Below, in pieces: positions 41,111 through 51,071 of a stretch of 64,000 nucleotides of DNA (position 1 is the stretch's first letter; every line of letters begins with the position of its first letter). Source of the DNA: Symbiodinium natans (lineage: Eukaryota > Sar > Dinophyceae > Suessiales > Symbiodiniaceae). The DNA lies in the NCBI GenBank assembly GCA_905221605.1, contig CAJNDS010002079.1, forward strand, positions 2,348,501 to 2,412,500, read 5' to 3'. Position numbers and translations under genes: made by a program. The notes under the pieces are model-generated. The model did no database searches. It saw only the letters and a list, made by a program, of their open reading frames with translations, and was not told the origin of the DNA.

Positions 41111-41360
41111 TTGTGGGTTAGAGCTCGGCTCAAGCACTCACGGACGGTTTTCAGACCCAAGCAGCAAAGAAAGCTCTCGGTGTTTGACTTCTTCTTTTGA
41201 AGCTTATTTGGAAAAGCGTGTGATGTTGACTCTGTACACTTAAATGTTTTGTCATCTCACATGTGCTGTGTCTGGGCCTAAAGCCGCAGAACAACATAGA
41301 TGCATGCCAAGACCCGATGACCCGATGCTGGCGAGATACCTGACGCCCAGGGGCTTTCGC
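41109..41360 (-). repeat. 5' LTR of the copia element
   Basis: This is the second copy of the 252-bp LTR. It should contain the promoter for the minus-strand transcript of ORF1 and ORF2. It lies directly upstream of the primer-binding site and only about 4 nt from the ATG of ORF1, leaving almost no untranslated leader between LTR and gag. Confidence 0.92.
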
Positions 41361-41365
41361 TAATT
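41361..41365. repeat. Target-site duplication, right copy (TAATT)
   Basis: This matches 30930-30934. Joining the two flanks through one copy keeps an open frame in the interrupted exon-like island. Confidence 0.75.
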
Positions 41366-41415
41366 CAATGATCTGGGTTGTCTCAGGCCCCTACAGTGCC
41401 GATACGAAATGCCTT
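41366..41415 (+). pseudogene. Exon-like island, 3' part, after the retroelement
   Basis: Joined to 30934, the frame continues as SMIWVVSGPYSADTKCL before TAG at 41416-41418. About 28 residues stay open through the junction once a single target-site copy is kept. The stop may lie beyond a real splice donor; none is obvious. Confidence 0.4.
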
Positions 41416-41523
41416 TAGAAAGCAACCGCGAAATTAGCGGGTTTAGGGTGCAGGCACATGTTTCCCCAAAAGCCCTAAACACTAAACCCTAAAAGCCCTA
41501 AACCCCTAAGCACGAAGGTACAG

Positions 41524-41670
41524 GTGGGGGGCTTGGTCGCGGTGTACCGGATGGATGTCTCAGCTGAGGTGTCGATGAGGGCGCCCGATGACAAAGATGG
41601 CAGCCCCAAGTACTGCAAAGACATGTGGACGAAACGACCCGCAGGGAGTGCCAAACCGAGCGGAAGTCGA
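41524..41670 (+). CDS. Exon-like coding island, 49 codons
   Basis: GGTACAG acceptor and TCGA|GTTTAG donor bound exactly 147 bp. Frame VGGLVAVYRMDVSAEVSMRA then PDDKDGSPKYCKDMWTKRPA. The longest clean island on the right side; unidentified. Confidence 0.5.
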
Positions 41671-41777
41671 GTTTAGGGTTTAGGGTTTAGGGTTTAGGGT
41701 TTAGGGTTTAGGGTTTAGGGTTTAGGGTTTAGGGTGTAGGGTGTAGGGTGTAGGGTGTAGGGTGTAGGGTGTAGGGT
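41671..41777 (+). repeat. TTTAGGG then TGTAGGG array
   Basis: Nine TTTAGGG units followed by six TGTAGGG units (41733-41775), a homogenised variant. Confidence 0.92.
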
Positions 41778-41788
41778 TTAGAGTTCAG

Positions 41789-41917
41789 CATCTCAAGTCT
41801 CAAGTCCAATCATTCACTAGTCAAGCAGTTTCTCGAGCGTTCGAAAAATACCCGCCCGCCCTAAGAATCCCGGAACATGAAGAAAATATAAGGGCTGCGT
41901 ATTTATTTTTATCCTGA
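41789..41917 (+). CDS. Exon-like island ending in a stop, related to 1724-1823
   Basis: After TTCAG the frame reads HLKSQVQSFTSQAVSRAFEK then YPPALRIPEHEENIRAAYLF and TGA at 41915-41917. RIPEHEENIR matches the island at 1.7 kb. The stop may lie past a real donor. Confidence 0.42.
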   Translation, partial: HLKSQVQSFTSQAVSRAFEKYPPALRIPEHEENIRAAYLFLS

Positions 41918-42108
41918 TGGTTTTTTTCTTTATTCTCTCTGGGCCGGCCAAGGATTTAGCAGGATTTTTCGGGGTTTATTGTGCGGGTTTCTTCACATCA
42001 TTCGGAGGGTTCCATTCTTTATTCCATGTGTTGGCATTCTTATCCCCCGGGTTTGGCAATTTATTCTCACGGTGCTCCCATTTATTTCGCGGGTGTTTTT
42101 TCTTATTC

Positions 42109-42235
42109 CCCCCCCCCCCCCCCCCCCCCACCCCCCCACCCCCCCCCCACCCCACCCCCCCACCCCCCCCCCCCACCCCACCCCCCCCACCCCCCCTACC
42201 ACCCCCCACCCCCCCCCCCCCCAACCCCCCCATTA
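42109..42235 (+). repeat. C-rich (CnA) tract
   Basis: Almost pure C with single A or T interruptions. Long Pro/His open readings arise from composition. Confidence 0.9.
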
Positions 42236-43460
42236 TGCCAACTATGAACCCACCACCATTCGTCGAGCACCCACCACTTTTCCCAACCCTCACCCACCAC
42301 CTGATGTCGACCCACCTAACCATCCACCACTCCTTTCCACCCAATATTTACCCACCAGCTCGCCATTCCCACCTCTTTCCCACCATGCCCACCAGCTCGC
42401 ATTCCCACCATTCCCAATATCCCCCACCCCACCATTCCCCACCACTGCCCGCCATTCCCCACCAATCCCCTACCATTCCTATCATACCACCCGGTCCGAG
42501 ACACACCCACCGTTGCGGGTACTCTCCATCCTGCTACCCACCATGCCATATTCAGGTGTCATTATATATATGCCCAGCGTACCATTCTGGGACGTGTTCA
42601 GGCAACAAGTACAAAGCACTTGACCGACACCTCCCAAACAAGCTAGTTTTGATGCTAGAAAGGCCTATCGATAATGAAGCCCACCATACAACACCGTTAC
42701 CCATCGACTCCATTCCCACCATTACCTGCCATTCCCGCCATTCCACCCCGCCAGTATTCCCTGCCAGTCCCACCATTAGTCACCATCCTGCTTTTCCTCA
42801 CCATTCCTCACCACTCCTGCCATGCCTCACCAGTATTCCTTACAAGTCGCACTCTTACCCCTACTAACCCATTCTCGCATTCCCCCTATGACCTGCCATG
42901 TTCCCCATTGCCCGCCATATTGCCGCCATCCCCACTATACCCACCATCACTATCCACCATCACACGCCAGCACTCACGATTCCCACCATGCCCACGATTA
43001 CCTGAAATACGCCCCTGCACACCATGTCCACCCACCGTGCCTCATTCGCACCATAGCCCATCATTCCCACCATTTCCCGCCCATATTGCCGCCCTCACCC
43101 CCACCATTGCACACCATTCATCACCCGCAATTCCCCCGTTCCCCCCATTTCTCGATATCCCACAACTTATAACTGCCCAACCACTACGCATCACTACGCG
43201 CCCTCAAAAACCCGCCATTTTCACCATTTCCATCATTCCCCCCTTTCCGGAAAGTGCTAGACATTCTCTACCAGTCCTGACCAGTTTCACCATTCCCCCC
43301 CTTACCCGCCAGTACCAGCCACTATGTACCCGCCATTTCCGCCATTCCCAGCATTTCCCCCTTCCCGCCACTACCAGCCATTCCCCACCAACTACCACCT
43401 CCACCGTTTCCATCTTGAACCACTTGCCCAGCATTCCCAACGCTACCTTGTTCTGCAGGG
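42236..43460 (+). repeat. Degenerate CCACCATTCC minisatellite region
   Basis: More than 1.2 kb of loosely repeated CCCACCATTCC and CCCGCCATTCC units, G-poor on this strand. All + frames stay open for long distances (up to ~300 codons) with His/Pro/Ser content, which marks repeat rather than gene. Confidence 0.8.
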
Positions 43461-43859
43461 TGGATCGTGGAAGCTGAACTCCTCAATCTGCCAAACCCTA
43501 AACCCCCCCCCCCCCCCCCGGATTGCCCAGGCTAAGAAAAAGAACCCGTAGAATAAACTTAAACACCATCGGATGAGGATGGAGGGCCCTGAGGCCCGAA
43601 AAAAGAACCGGCAGAATAAGAATACAAACCATCACCGACAGAGACTAAGGAAAAACACCCCGAGAATAACAAAAAAAACCATGCCCAAAATATAACACTT
43701 ACATCTTTCTTGTCAGGCGACAAGACACACAACAACAACTCCTTGACTTGAAGCCCTGACACCGTGAAAACCCGGGGCGTTCCGGGGGGGGGGGGGGGAC
43801 AAATGTCCCGGAAGGAACCCGTCCCCGAAAACCCCGGGACAGCCCGTACTGGGAAGCTC

Positions 43860-44165
43860 TTGCCCACGCAGAACTCTCCCATGACCATGGCAAACTTTGC
43901 CGTGCTCACGTAAAACTTTACCACGCCCACGATGTTTTTGCCGAAGGGCGTTTTGGTAACGTTTTCTGTGGGCATGGTAAAGCGTTCCGAGACGTGGAAA
44001 AGCTTGCAATGGGCATGGTAAGGAATGCCGTGGCCACCTCCCCAATGCCCACAGCAATCTTCGACATGCCCACGGAAACTTCACTACGCCCATAGCCACG
44101 TGGGCATGGTAAAGTTTGCCGTGAGTACGGTAGAACAACAAGTGGGCATGGCAATGCCCGCCAAG
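43860..44165. repeat. Cluster of inverted GGGCATGGTAAAG motifs
   Basis: Repeats of GGGCATGGTAAAG-like and CTTTACCACGCCCA-like motifs, with TTGCCGTG between them, occur in both orientations at about 20-40 bp spacing. Confidence 0.65.
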
Positions 44166-44214
44166 ACCTTAGATTAAAGGTTTAACTACACATGTGAAAG
44201 AGAGCTTTAGGGTT

Positions 44215-44276
44215 GAGGGTTTTAGGGTTTAGGGTTTAGGGTTTAGGGTTTAGGGTTTAGGGTTTAGGGTTAGGGT
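44215..44276 (+). repeat. TTTAGGG array
   Basis: Eight units, the first and last degenerate; followed by unique sequence to about 44800 with no clear island. Confidence 0.92.
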
Positions 44277-44811
44277 TTGGGGGTTGAGGGTGCATTCATG
44301 CAGGTCATTCTAGGGCTCAAAGAGTTTAGGATTCAAACCCTCAGTTTTTTTCATCCTAACCTCCATTCCCTCAACCCCTTAAACCGTTCTGGCAGAACAC
44401 CCTTGCGAGCTCTTCGTACTGATTTCGTGAATTTCTTCACGCACGGTTCCGGGCTCATATAGGTTCTCATGAAGCACGGTTCACAGGTCAGCAAGCCTGT
44501 CCACCAAAATCCCTGGGGGTGTAGTGCTTAGGTTTTCGGCGTTAGGGTTTTAGGGGTGTGTAGCTTTGCAACCTTTCCAAACCCCAAACCGCAAAGGTGG
44601 CATTTGGCCTAGTCCTTCCTTAGAGCCTTAGAGTAAGTTATGTGCATGCATGCAAGCAAGCTGACCCCCCCCCCCCCCTCTCTTCCCCCCTGCCTCCACA
44701 CCCCCGGAGAGCCAACTGAACAGAATCAAGCGAATCAAGAGATGAATTGAGCTCGGCAAAGCACACACACACATATTCAAACACGCATTCAAAGAAACGC
44801 CCGGACCGCAG

Positions 44812-44903
44812 GAAACGCGGAGGAGAAGGAAAAGGCCCTGGGCGTCCTTTGCGCCTCGGACAACATGCTCAAGCGGGACCAGGATGAGGCGCGGACATCG
44901 TGG
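44812..44903 (+). CDS. Exon-like coding island
   Basis: ACCGCAG acceptor, TGG|GTTTAG donor. Frame NAEEKEKALGVLCASDNMLK then RDQDEARTSW. Strongly helical and charged; unidentified. Confidence 0.48.
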
Positions 44904-44944
44904 GTTTAGGGTTTAGGGTTTAGGGTTTAGGGTTAGGGTTAGGG

Positions 44945-45065
44945 TTTAGGGTATACTATAGGGGTCGTAATAGCTACTACTAGTATTCCCTTTTGGGTCC
45001 CTTTGTAATTATCTTATAATATCCCCCAAAACCCTATTCTAATTATTAAGGCTCCTATGTTTCCC
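44945..45065. repeat. Dispersed repeat family H
   Basis: ACTATAGGGGTCGTAATAGC, ACTAGTATTCCCTTTTGGG and TTCTAATTATTAAGG are shared in order with 49975-50085; partial copies at 6930-6975 and 9225-9275. Confidence 0.6.
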
Positions 45066-45629
45066 CCCCCCCCCCCCCAAAGACAAACGTGGGTTGTCAA
45101 GGTATCTCGTTCCAAGACAGCACTATTAGCCTACCGGGTGGGGTGGGTGGGAGGGGGGGGGGGGGCTGAGATTTTTAGGGTTCTCATAGGAGGGGGGCTC
45201 AACTATTCCCTTAGGCTCCTGAAGCTTTGCTAAGTTTCCCGAGGTACCTACCCCCCCTGGGGGGGGGGGGGGGGGCGCTGAGAAGCTTCCAACCACAAAC
45301 CGAACTAAAATGCCGAACCTTTTGCCTTGAGATGCATGTTCAAACAGCAAGTGCATACAACAAGCTCGTTCTTGTATCCACATTTTTACAAAAAAACAAT
45401 GGAGGTCATGGACAATCAGTGTACTCAAAGTGCAGGAAGTGATATAGATCTTTGAGACAAATCTGCATTGAACAATCTACTATGCCGAAGGCGCAATTGA
45501 AACCTGTATACACCTGGCAACCCTCACCCCCTAAACCCGAAACCCCCTACCCCGTAAACCCCCCCAAACCCAAGGCCCGAAATCCTAAACCCTAAGCCCT
45601 AAACCCTAAATCCTAAACCCTAAACCCAG

Positions 45630-45696
45630 CGACCCCCAAACTGGACTCGAGAAGGTGGGGGATGGCGTGGATGCCCGGTACCAGCCACGCGGCCAT
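45630..45696 (+). CDS. Exon-like coding island
   Basis: ACCCAG acceptor; frame DPQTGLEKVGDGVDARYQPR then GH; CAT|GTAGTG donor. CCCTAAA upstream, TTTAGGG downstream. The D-x-G-x-x-x-V-G-D pattern is protein-like but unassigned. Confidence 0.43.
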
Positions 45697-45915
45697 GTAG
45701 TGTTTAGGGTCGAGGGCTTTAATATAGGGTTTAGGGTTTAGGGTTTAGGGTTTAGGGGCCAAACCCGGTTGTAATTTAGGGCTGGGTTTTTGAGGGTTTG
45801 AGGATTCTGGGGCTTAGGGTAATAGGGTTTACGGATTAGGGTATGGACTTCGGGCCTTCGAGGCATCACTGAACCCTGAACACAATCACCCAAAATAGAC
45901 GGAAGCTGACCTCTC

Positions 45916-46026
45916 CTAGGATGCTCAGTAGTGCCCTTGTTCCTTTTTTTGGGGTTTAGGTTCCCTTATCAAGCTCCCTAAGTAAAAAAGAGCGCCCTTT
46001 TAATCCTGGGTTGCTGGGCAACCTAG
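45916..46026. mobile_element. MITE family B, TCTC duplication
   Basis: CTAGGATGCTCAGTAG...TTGCTGGGCAACCTAG with TCTC on both sides. Shares the AGTAAAAAAGAGCGCCC core with the 2.0 and 61.5 kb copies. Confidence 0.75.
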
Positions 46027-46040
46027 TCTCTGACCAGAAG

Positions 46041-46104
46041 GTTCGAAGCTGTTGAGCTGAAGCCCATGTGGGACAACGCCCCATGGCCACGCATTGGCGT
46101 TCAG
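46041..46104 (+). CDS. Exon-like coding island
   Basis: Begins right after a CTAGG-type MITE: CAGAAG|G, frame FEAVELKPMWDNAPWPRIGV, then CAGG|GTTTAG. Unidentified. Confidence 0.42.
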
Positions 46105-46665
46105 GGTTTAGGGTTTAGGGTTTAGGGTTTAGGGTTTAGGGTTTCGGGTTTCGGGTTTAGGGGGTAGAGGGTTTAGGGTTTAGGGGGTTTAGGGTTTAGG
46201 GTTTAGGGTTTAGGGTTAAGGGTTTAGGGTTTAGGGTTTCCCTTTGTCTACATGCTGGTCTGGGCTGTCCCCGGACGCGCTCTCTGCTGCCTGCGGTACC
46301 AGGATTATCGGAGTTGGCCTCATCTTTCTTCCGTGCTGTTGTTTGGAAGAGTTTCGCCAGGGCTTCCCGAAGAATCTTATAAGCTCTAAGCCCTACAACA
46401 TGTGATTTAGGGTTTAGGGTTTAGGGTTTAGGGTTTAGGGTTCATATGCGTGTTGAGGGTAGCTGGGGGTTCCAGAACGGTGTGGGTAAGGCGGGTAAGG
46501 AGATGCTTATTGTTGTTGGGCATGGAGGTAGAGGGTTTTTAGAGTTTAGGGTTTAGGGTCTAGGGTTTAGGGTTTAGGGTTCATATGCGTTGTGGGCTAG
46601 TGAGCCCTAAACCCTCAAGCCTAAACCTAAACCCCAAACCCTAAGCCTGTCCTGCTTGCACACAG

Positions 46666-46739
46666 ATCCACCCCCGAGAACTGGAAACCCTGCACCCTTC
46701 CCTGTTTGCGGCGAATGGTCGAAACGAATTCGGCCGAGG
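46666..46739 (+). CDS. Exon-like coding island
   Basis: CACACAG acceptor; frame IHPRELETLHPSLFAANGRN then EFGR; donor GAGG|GTTTGG. Confidence 0.45.
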
Positions 46740-46979
46740 GTTTGGGGCTTAGGGTTTAGGGTCAGGGGGTTTCAGGGTCCAGGGTATAGGGTTCAGGGTT
46801 CAGGGTTCAGGGTTCAGGGTTTAGGGTTTGGGGGCTTAGGGTCTAGGGTCTAGGGTTTAACGTTTTGGCTTTTGTTTTTTTGGGGCTTAGCTCTAAAGCC
46901 TTCGGGCCCAGGCCCTGAAGAGGAACTTCCAATATCTCGGCCTTCGCGGCGGCGACTTGGTCTGATTCATTTATATAGG

Positions 46980-47095
46980 GTTTTAGGGTTTAGGGTTCAG
47001 GGTTTAGGGTTTAGGGTTTAGGGTTTAGGGTTTAGGGTTTAGGGTTTAGGGTTTAGGGTTCAGGGTTCAGGGTTCAGGGTTTAGGGTTTAGGGTT
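46980..47095 (+). repeat. TTTAGGG array with TTCAGGG variants
   Basis: About sixteen units, with three consecutive TTCAGGG units near 47058-47078. Confidence 0.92.
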
Positions 47096-47964
47096 CGGGA
47101 CCGGGTAGGTAACCTTTTCTGAGGGTAGTTGCATGGACCCTTAATATGGTCCGTAACCTCCTGAAAGGGTTTCTGAAGAATGGGCCCTTAAAATTTGTAT
47201 AGGGTATATAACGAGTATATAAGGGGTCCCATATTCAGGGCACATGTTGCTGTAACCACCCTCAGACCGCTCAGACCTGTAGCCTTTTTAGTTACGTAGA
47301 ATCCTACTTTATATAAATATCAACGGTTAGCCTTGCTTTGGTGTAGGGTATTCAGCCCCTAAGTGACGGTTTTCAACAACTCATATTAGACGGAGAGGGG
47401 GTCAGACTTCGCTTCAGGAATGTGGTCACCTGCCAGCTATTTCGGATTAACCAGAGACTCGGGAGAAAGGCCACACCTCATTTCCACTGCCCCTTGTTGG
47501 GGCTTTCGATTCCCTAAACCCTAGACCCTAAACCCCAAACCCTAAACCCTAAACCAGGGCTTACGGTTTTTCAGTACAGGCCTTCCTCCTAAACACTGAA
47601 CTGGAAAATCCCTGAAGCCGCACGTCCGAAAGCCCAAGCAACAAGGGTTCCCGTTTTCGCTTCTCTTCCTGGGTAACCTCCAACCCCTAAACCCTAAGGC
47701 TTGGGCTCGTTAAGGCCTCACTAAGCCTGAGCCCCCACCCCGCCCACCGGCACAAGCATGCACATATCCTAAACCGTAAACCCCAAGCGCCAGACCCTGA
47801 ACTGAACCCTAAACCCTAGCAAAAACATAGATAGACCAGTAGACCTTTAAACCCAAAGCCTCGCTGTCAGTAAGACCTCCTCATCATTGAAGGCGACTGT
47901 TGTTTAGGCTTTGGCGTACCGCAGACCAAGAACGCTACTGAAAGTCCATGAATATACTATTCCT

Positions 47965-48095
47965 ATGGGCATTTCCCAAAATAGGGGTACCCCAAACAGA
48001 CTAGAATCCCCTTAAAGGGACCCCCGAAAATGGTACCCCCCCCCCCCCATTTTCGGATACCCCCCCCCATATTGGAAAGAGGTTCATGGGAAACC
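47965..48095. repeat. Dispersed repeat family I
   Basis: GGGCATTTCCCAAAATAGGG and TAGAATCCCCTTAAAGGGAC are shared with 54310-54400, and GGGCATTTCCCGAAATA with 52038-52056. C-run at 48038-48048. Confidence 0.55.
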
Positions 48096-48187
48096 TCAAC
48101 CCTGAACCCAAACCCTTAAAATTCTAAAACCCTAGACTGCCAACTGGGCAAGTATCCATGGACGACACAGTTGGGCTCAGCTCTTCC

Positions 48188-48305
48188 CTAGACCCAGAGA
48201 AGGCCCTGATTCCCTTTTTTAGGGTTTAGGTTCCCTCAGAAGCCCCTTTAGGCCCAAAACGACGGGTACCCTTTTTTGTTTTTTTCGTTCACTCTTGGGC
48301 CAAGT
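48188..48305. mobile_element. MITE family B (variant), degenerate
   Basis: Starts CTAGACCCAGAGAAGGCCCTGA and ends CTCTTGGGCCAAG; internal GGTTCCCTCAGAAGCCCC matches 60417-60435. Related degenerate copies at 28590-28690, 51562-51660 and 60372-60485. Confidence 0.55.
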
Positions 48306-48420
48306 TTTCCCAGACTCTAAACCCTCGGTCCTAGACCTTTAAACCCTTAAACCCAAAACCCCAAACCCCAAACCCTAAACCCTAAACCCTAAACCCTGAA
48401 CCCTGCGGCTGTAGTGACAG

Positions 48421-48488
48421 GTTACAATCTCCAGTTTTGCCGAGTCCTGAGTGCGAGAGCCGCCAGACAGAAGTGGAGCTGGCTTCAG
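48421..48488 (+). CDS. Exon-like coding island
   Basis: GTGACAG acceptor; frame YNLQFCRVLSARAARQKWSW then LQ; CAGG|GCTGAG may be a GC donor. TGA follows in frame. Confidence 0.42.
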
Positions 48489-48781
48489 GGCTGAGGGTTT
48501 GCGTTTAGGGTTTAGGGTTTTGGGGTGTAGGGTTTAGGGCTTAGGGTTTGGGGTTTAGGCGGTTTAGGGTTTAGGGTTTAGGGTTTAGGGCCTCTTAGGG
48601 TTTGCGTTTAGGGTTCAGGGTTCAGGGGTTCAGGGCTTCGGTTCAGGATTTTGGGCTTGGGTTTAGGGATTTGGGGTTTAGGATTATGATTCAGGGCTCA
48701 GGGTTCAGAATTTTGGGTTTGGGTGTAGGGTCTAGGGTTCCAATGGTCTGGGTGTAGGGTTCAGGGATTTAGGATATAGAG

Positions 48782-48862
48782 TGGCCCCTCAACAACGGGC
48801 AAGTAGAGTCAATGGCTAAAGTCACAGCTCCTTCTTACTCTGAAAGAGTAGAACAGCTGACC
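48782..48862 (+). CDS. Exon-like coding island
   Basis: ATATAGAG upstream; frame WPLNNGQVESMAKVTAPSYS then ERVEQLT. CCCTAAA repeats follow; a donor at AGA|GTAGAA is possible. Confidence 0.38.
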
Positions 48863-49264
48863 CTAAACCCTAAACCCTAAACCCCAAACCCCCAAGCCCC
48901 CAAACCCCCAAACCCCAAACCCCCAAACCCTTTCCTTGTTGTTGCCCACGCCCGAAAAGGATTTGGGGCTCAGGGCTGGAAGGGTGCTTTTGCTACCCAC
49001 AAGAAGGTTTCAAGACATAGGGCTCAGGGGTGTTATGTGTAGGGTCATAAGGTGCACGTTAGAAGTCGCCTAGTTGAGTTGGTATACTGGTTGTTTCCAG
49101 CAAGTTCACGCTTGCCCTGCTGCTGTCCTGATTAAGCCGCGCCCTTCACTTGCAGCTACCCATGTGCCGTCGAGTAGCCCTACCCCTGAAGCCTAAAACC
49201 CTAAACCCCAAGCCCTAAACCCTAAACCCTAAACCCTAAACCCTAAACCCTAAACCTCCCCAAG

Positions 49265-49344
49265 AGGATCCCAGTACTGGGCTTGCGCCCGGCTCCGTGG
49301 TGTGCGATCTGGATGCACCAGAGGAGGCCTACAGGGGACCCAAC
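49265..49344 (+). CDS. Exon-like coding island
   Basis: CCCAAG acceptor, AAC|GTTTAG donor. Frame DPSTGLAPGSVVCDLDAPEE then AYRGPN. CCCTAAA upstream, TTTAGGG downstream. Confidence 0.46.
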
Positions 49345-49347
49345 GTT

Positions 49348-49795
49348 TAGGGTTTAGGGTTTAGGGGTTTAGGGTTTAGGGTTTAGGGTTTAGGGTTTAG
49401 GGTTTAGGGTTTAGGGTTTCGGAATCTACATGGAGACCTTTTGAGTTTGGGTTTTAGGGTTTTAGGGTTTTAGGGTTTTAGGGTTTTAGGGTTTTAGGGT
49501 TTTAGGGTTTTAGGGTTTTAGGGTTTTAGGGTTTGTGGGTTTGTGGGTTTGTGGGTTTGTGGGTTTGTGGGTTTGTGGGTTTGTGGGTTTGTGGGTTTTA
49601 GGGTTTTCGGGTTTTCGGGTTTAGGGTTTTAGGGTTTTAGGGTTTGAAGATTTTAGGGTTTTAGGGTTTGAGGATTTTAGGGTTTTTAGGGTTTGTGGGT
49701 TTGAGGGTTTGAGGGTTTTAGGGTTTTAGGGCTTTAGGGTTTTAGGGTTTTAGGGTTTTTAGGGTTTTAGGCGTTTAGGGTTTAGGGTTTAGGGT
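49348..49795 (+). repeat. TTTAGGG, TTTTAGGG and TTTGTGGG sub-arrays
   Basis: Perfect TTTAGGG (49348-49420), ten TTTTAGGG octamers (49450-49531), eight TTTGTGGG octamers (49531-49597), then mixed TTTTAGGG/TTTGAGGG. Successive local amplification of different variants. Confidence 0.92.
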
Positions 49796-50370
49796 TTCGG
49801 GCGTCTATTTCCTACATAGCCCATAGGTGAACTTTAAACTTGTCTGTTTAGTAATAAAGGTTAACCTTGTTCTCCCTGGTCATTGGAGAAGCAATATATT
49901 CGGGGGTTGAAGGGCGTAGGGTTTGAAGGGTTGAGGGTTGAGGGCAGTATTGGTCTTCGGTAGAGGGGAAGCACATAGGGGTCGGTTTAAGTACTAACAG
50001 TATTCCCGTAGGATCCCTTTAGAAGTATACTACAAAGAGCCCCAAACCTTGTTCTAATTATTCAGGTCCCTATATTTTTATAATGCGTATAGGAGCAACT
50101 ATCTGACATGAGCCAAGACCTGCCTCCTGCAAATCTACGGTAAATGCTTAAATGCCTTAACGACCTGAGGGTCTAGGAGGGTGTTTCTCAGCTTTGTGAA
50201 GACGATAGCTTTAACTTGCAATGTGCATATCTTGGCTGAGAGCCAGTGCACTGAGGTTTTGCGTGTATGTTTCCGCTGTCGCCTTCTCTCGGCGAAGATG
50301 GTTGAAACCCTATCTGATTATGCATGCCCCCAAATTTAGGGTTTAGGGTTTCGGGTTTAGGGCAACGCAG

Positions 50371-50499
50371 GCCCGAGCAGGCCCGGATCTCGCCCGAAGT
50401 CCAGCTCTTGAGCAGTTCATGCTGTCAATGGAGGAAACCATGCACCGAATGAGCTGGAGAAGCCAAGCGAGCCTCCCCGCACCCCCCTCAGAAAAGAGG
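50371..50499 (+). CDS. Exon-like coding island
   Basis: ACGCAG acceptor; frame ARAGPDLARSPALEQFMLSM then EETMHRMSWRSQASLPAPPS; AGAGG|GTTTAG donor. 129 bp; Met-rich helix followed by a Ser/Pro-rich stretch. Confidence 0.48.
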
Positions 50500-50725
50500 G
50501 TTTAGGGTTTAGGGTTTAGGGTTTAGGGTTTAGGGAAATATCCCTCATCTTCAATGCTAAACGCAGGCTGCGGGGCCACTCGCACGCGTCATGTCACTTG
50601 TCAGGCAGGCGGTGTATACCTGTGACAATATTTGGTGTTTCCTGAACTTACCTGCCCCCCCCCCCCCCCGAAACCCTAAAGCCTAAATCCTAAACCCTAA
50701 ACCCTAAACCCTGTTGCACTGGCAG

Positions 50726-50779
50726 GAAGGAACGCAGCAGGTGAAGGGCGGATCGCTTCCACCCGAGGCGGCCATAGCG
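50726..50779 (+). CDS. Short exon-like island
   Basis: TGGCAG acceptor and GCG|GTTTGG donor. Frame EGTQQVKGGSLPPEAAIA, exactly 18 codons. Confidence 0.45.
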
Positions 50780-51071
50780 GTTTGGGTTTAGGGATTTGGG
50801 GGTTTAGGGTTTAGGGTTTGGGGTTTGGGGTTTAGGGTTTTTGGGGTTTATTGTAGGGGCTTCGGGATTTGGGTTTTTTGGCTTAGGGATGTGGGGTTGG
50901 GGTATGGGAATTAGAGGCATTTTGGGGGTGGACAATTGTACCAAAGAATCTCGTTCAGGAAATGCTTTCAGAGAGAGGGTCAAACTAGTTCTGAATGTGA
51001 GTGGTGAGCAAGAAACTGACTCTTCGAGCTCAGGGTTATCCCCAAGCCCTAATTAAACCTAAACCCTCAGC

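Larger units (their letters stand above)
30935..41360 (-). mobile_element. Complete Ty1/copia-type LTR retrotransposon
   Basis: The element is about 10.4 kb, bounded by two 252-bp direct repeats that match base for base by eye, and flanked by TAATT on both sides. In element orientation the order is 5' LTR (41360-41109), tRNA-Met-type PBS, ORF1 (Gag, protease, methyltransferase-like domain, integrase), ORF2 (RT, RNase H, extension), polypurine tract, 3' LTR (31186-30935). Integrase ahead of RT is the Ty1/copia order. Identical LTRs and long open frames argue for a very recent insertion. It is much longer than a typical copia element (about 5 kb) because of a large Gag, the extra domain before integrase and the C-terminal extension. 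Confidence 0.93.

Noticed and set aside
34271-41121. Plus-strand open frames across the retroelement
   Set aside because: They are antisense shadows of ORF1 and ORF2, which carry the conserved motifs.
41098-41125. A tRNA-Met gene at the LTR edge
   Set aside because: Only the anticodon-arm-like 13 bases are present; no acceptor, D or T arms. It is better explained as a primer-binding site.
41917-43477. Several long + strand open frames (up to ~316 codons) rich in Pro, His and Ser
   Set aside because: All three frames are open at once in G-poor CCACCATTCC and poly-C repeats; composition explains the lack of stops.
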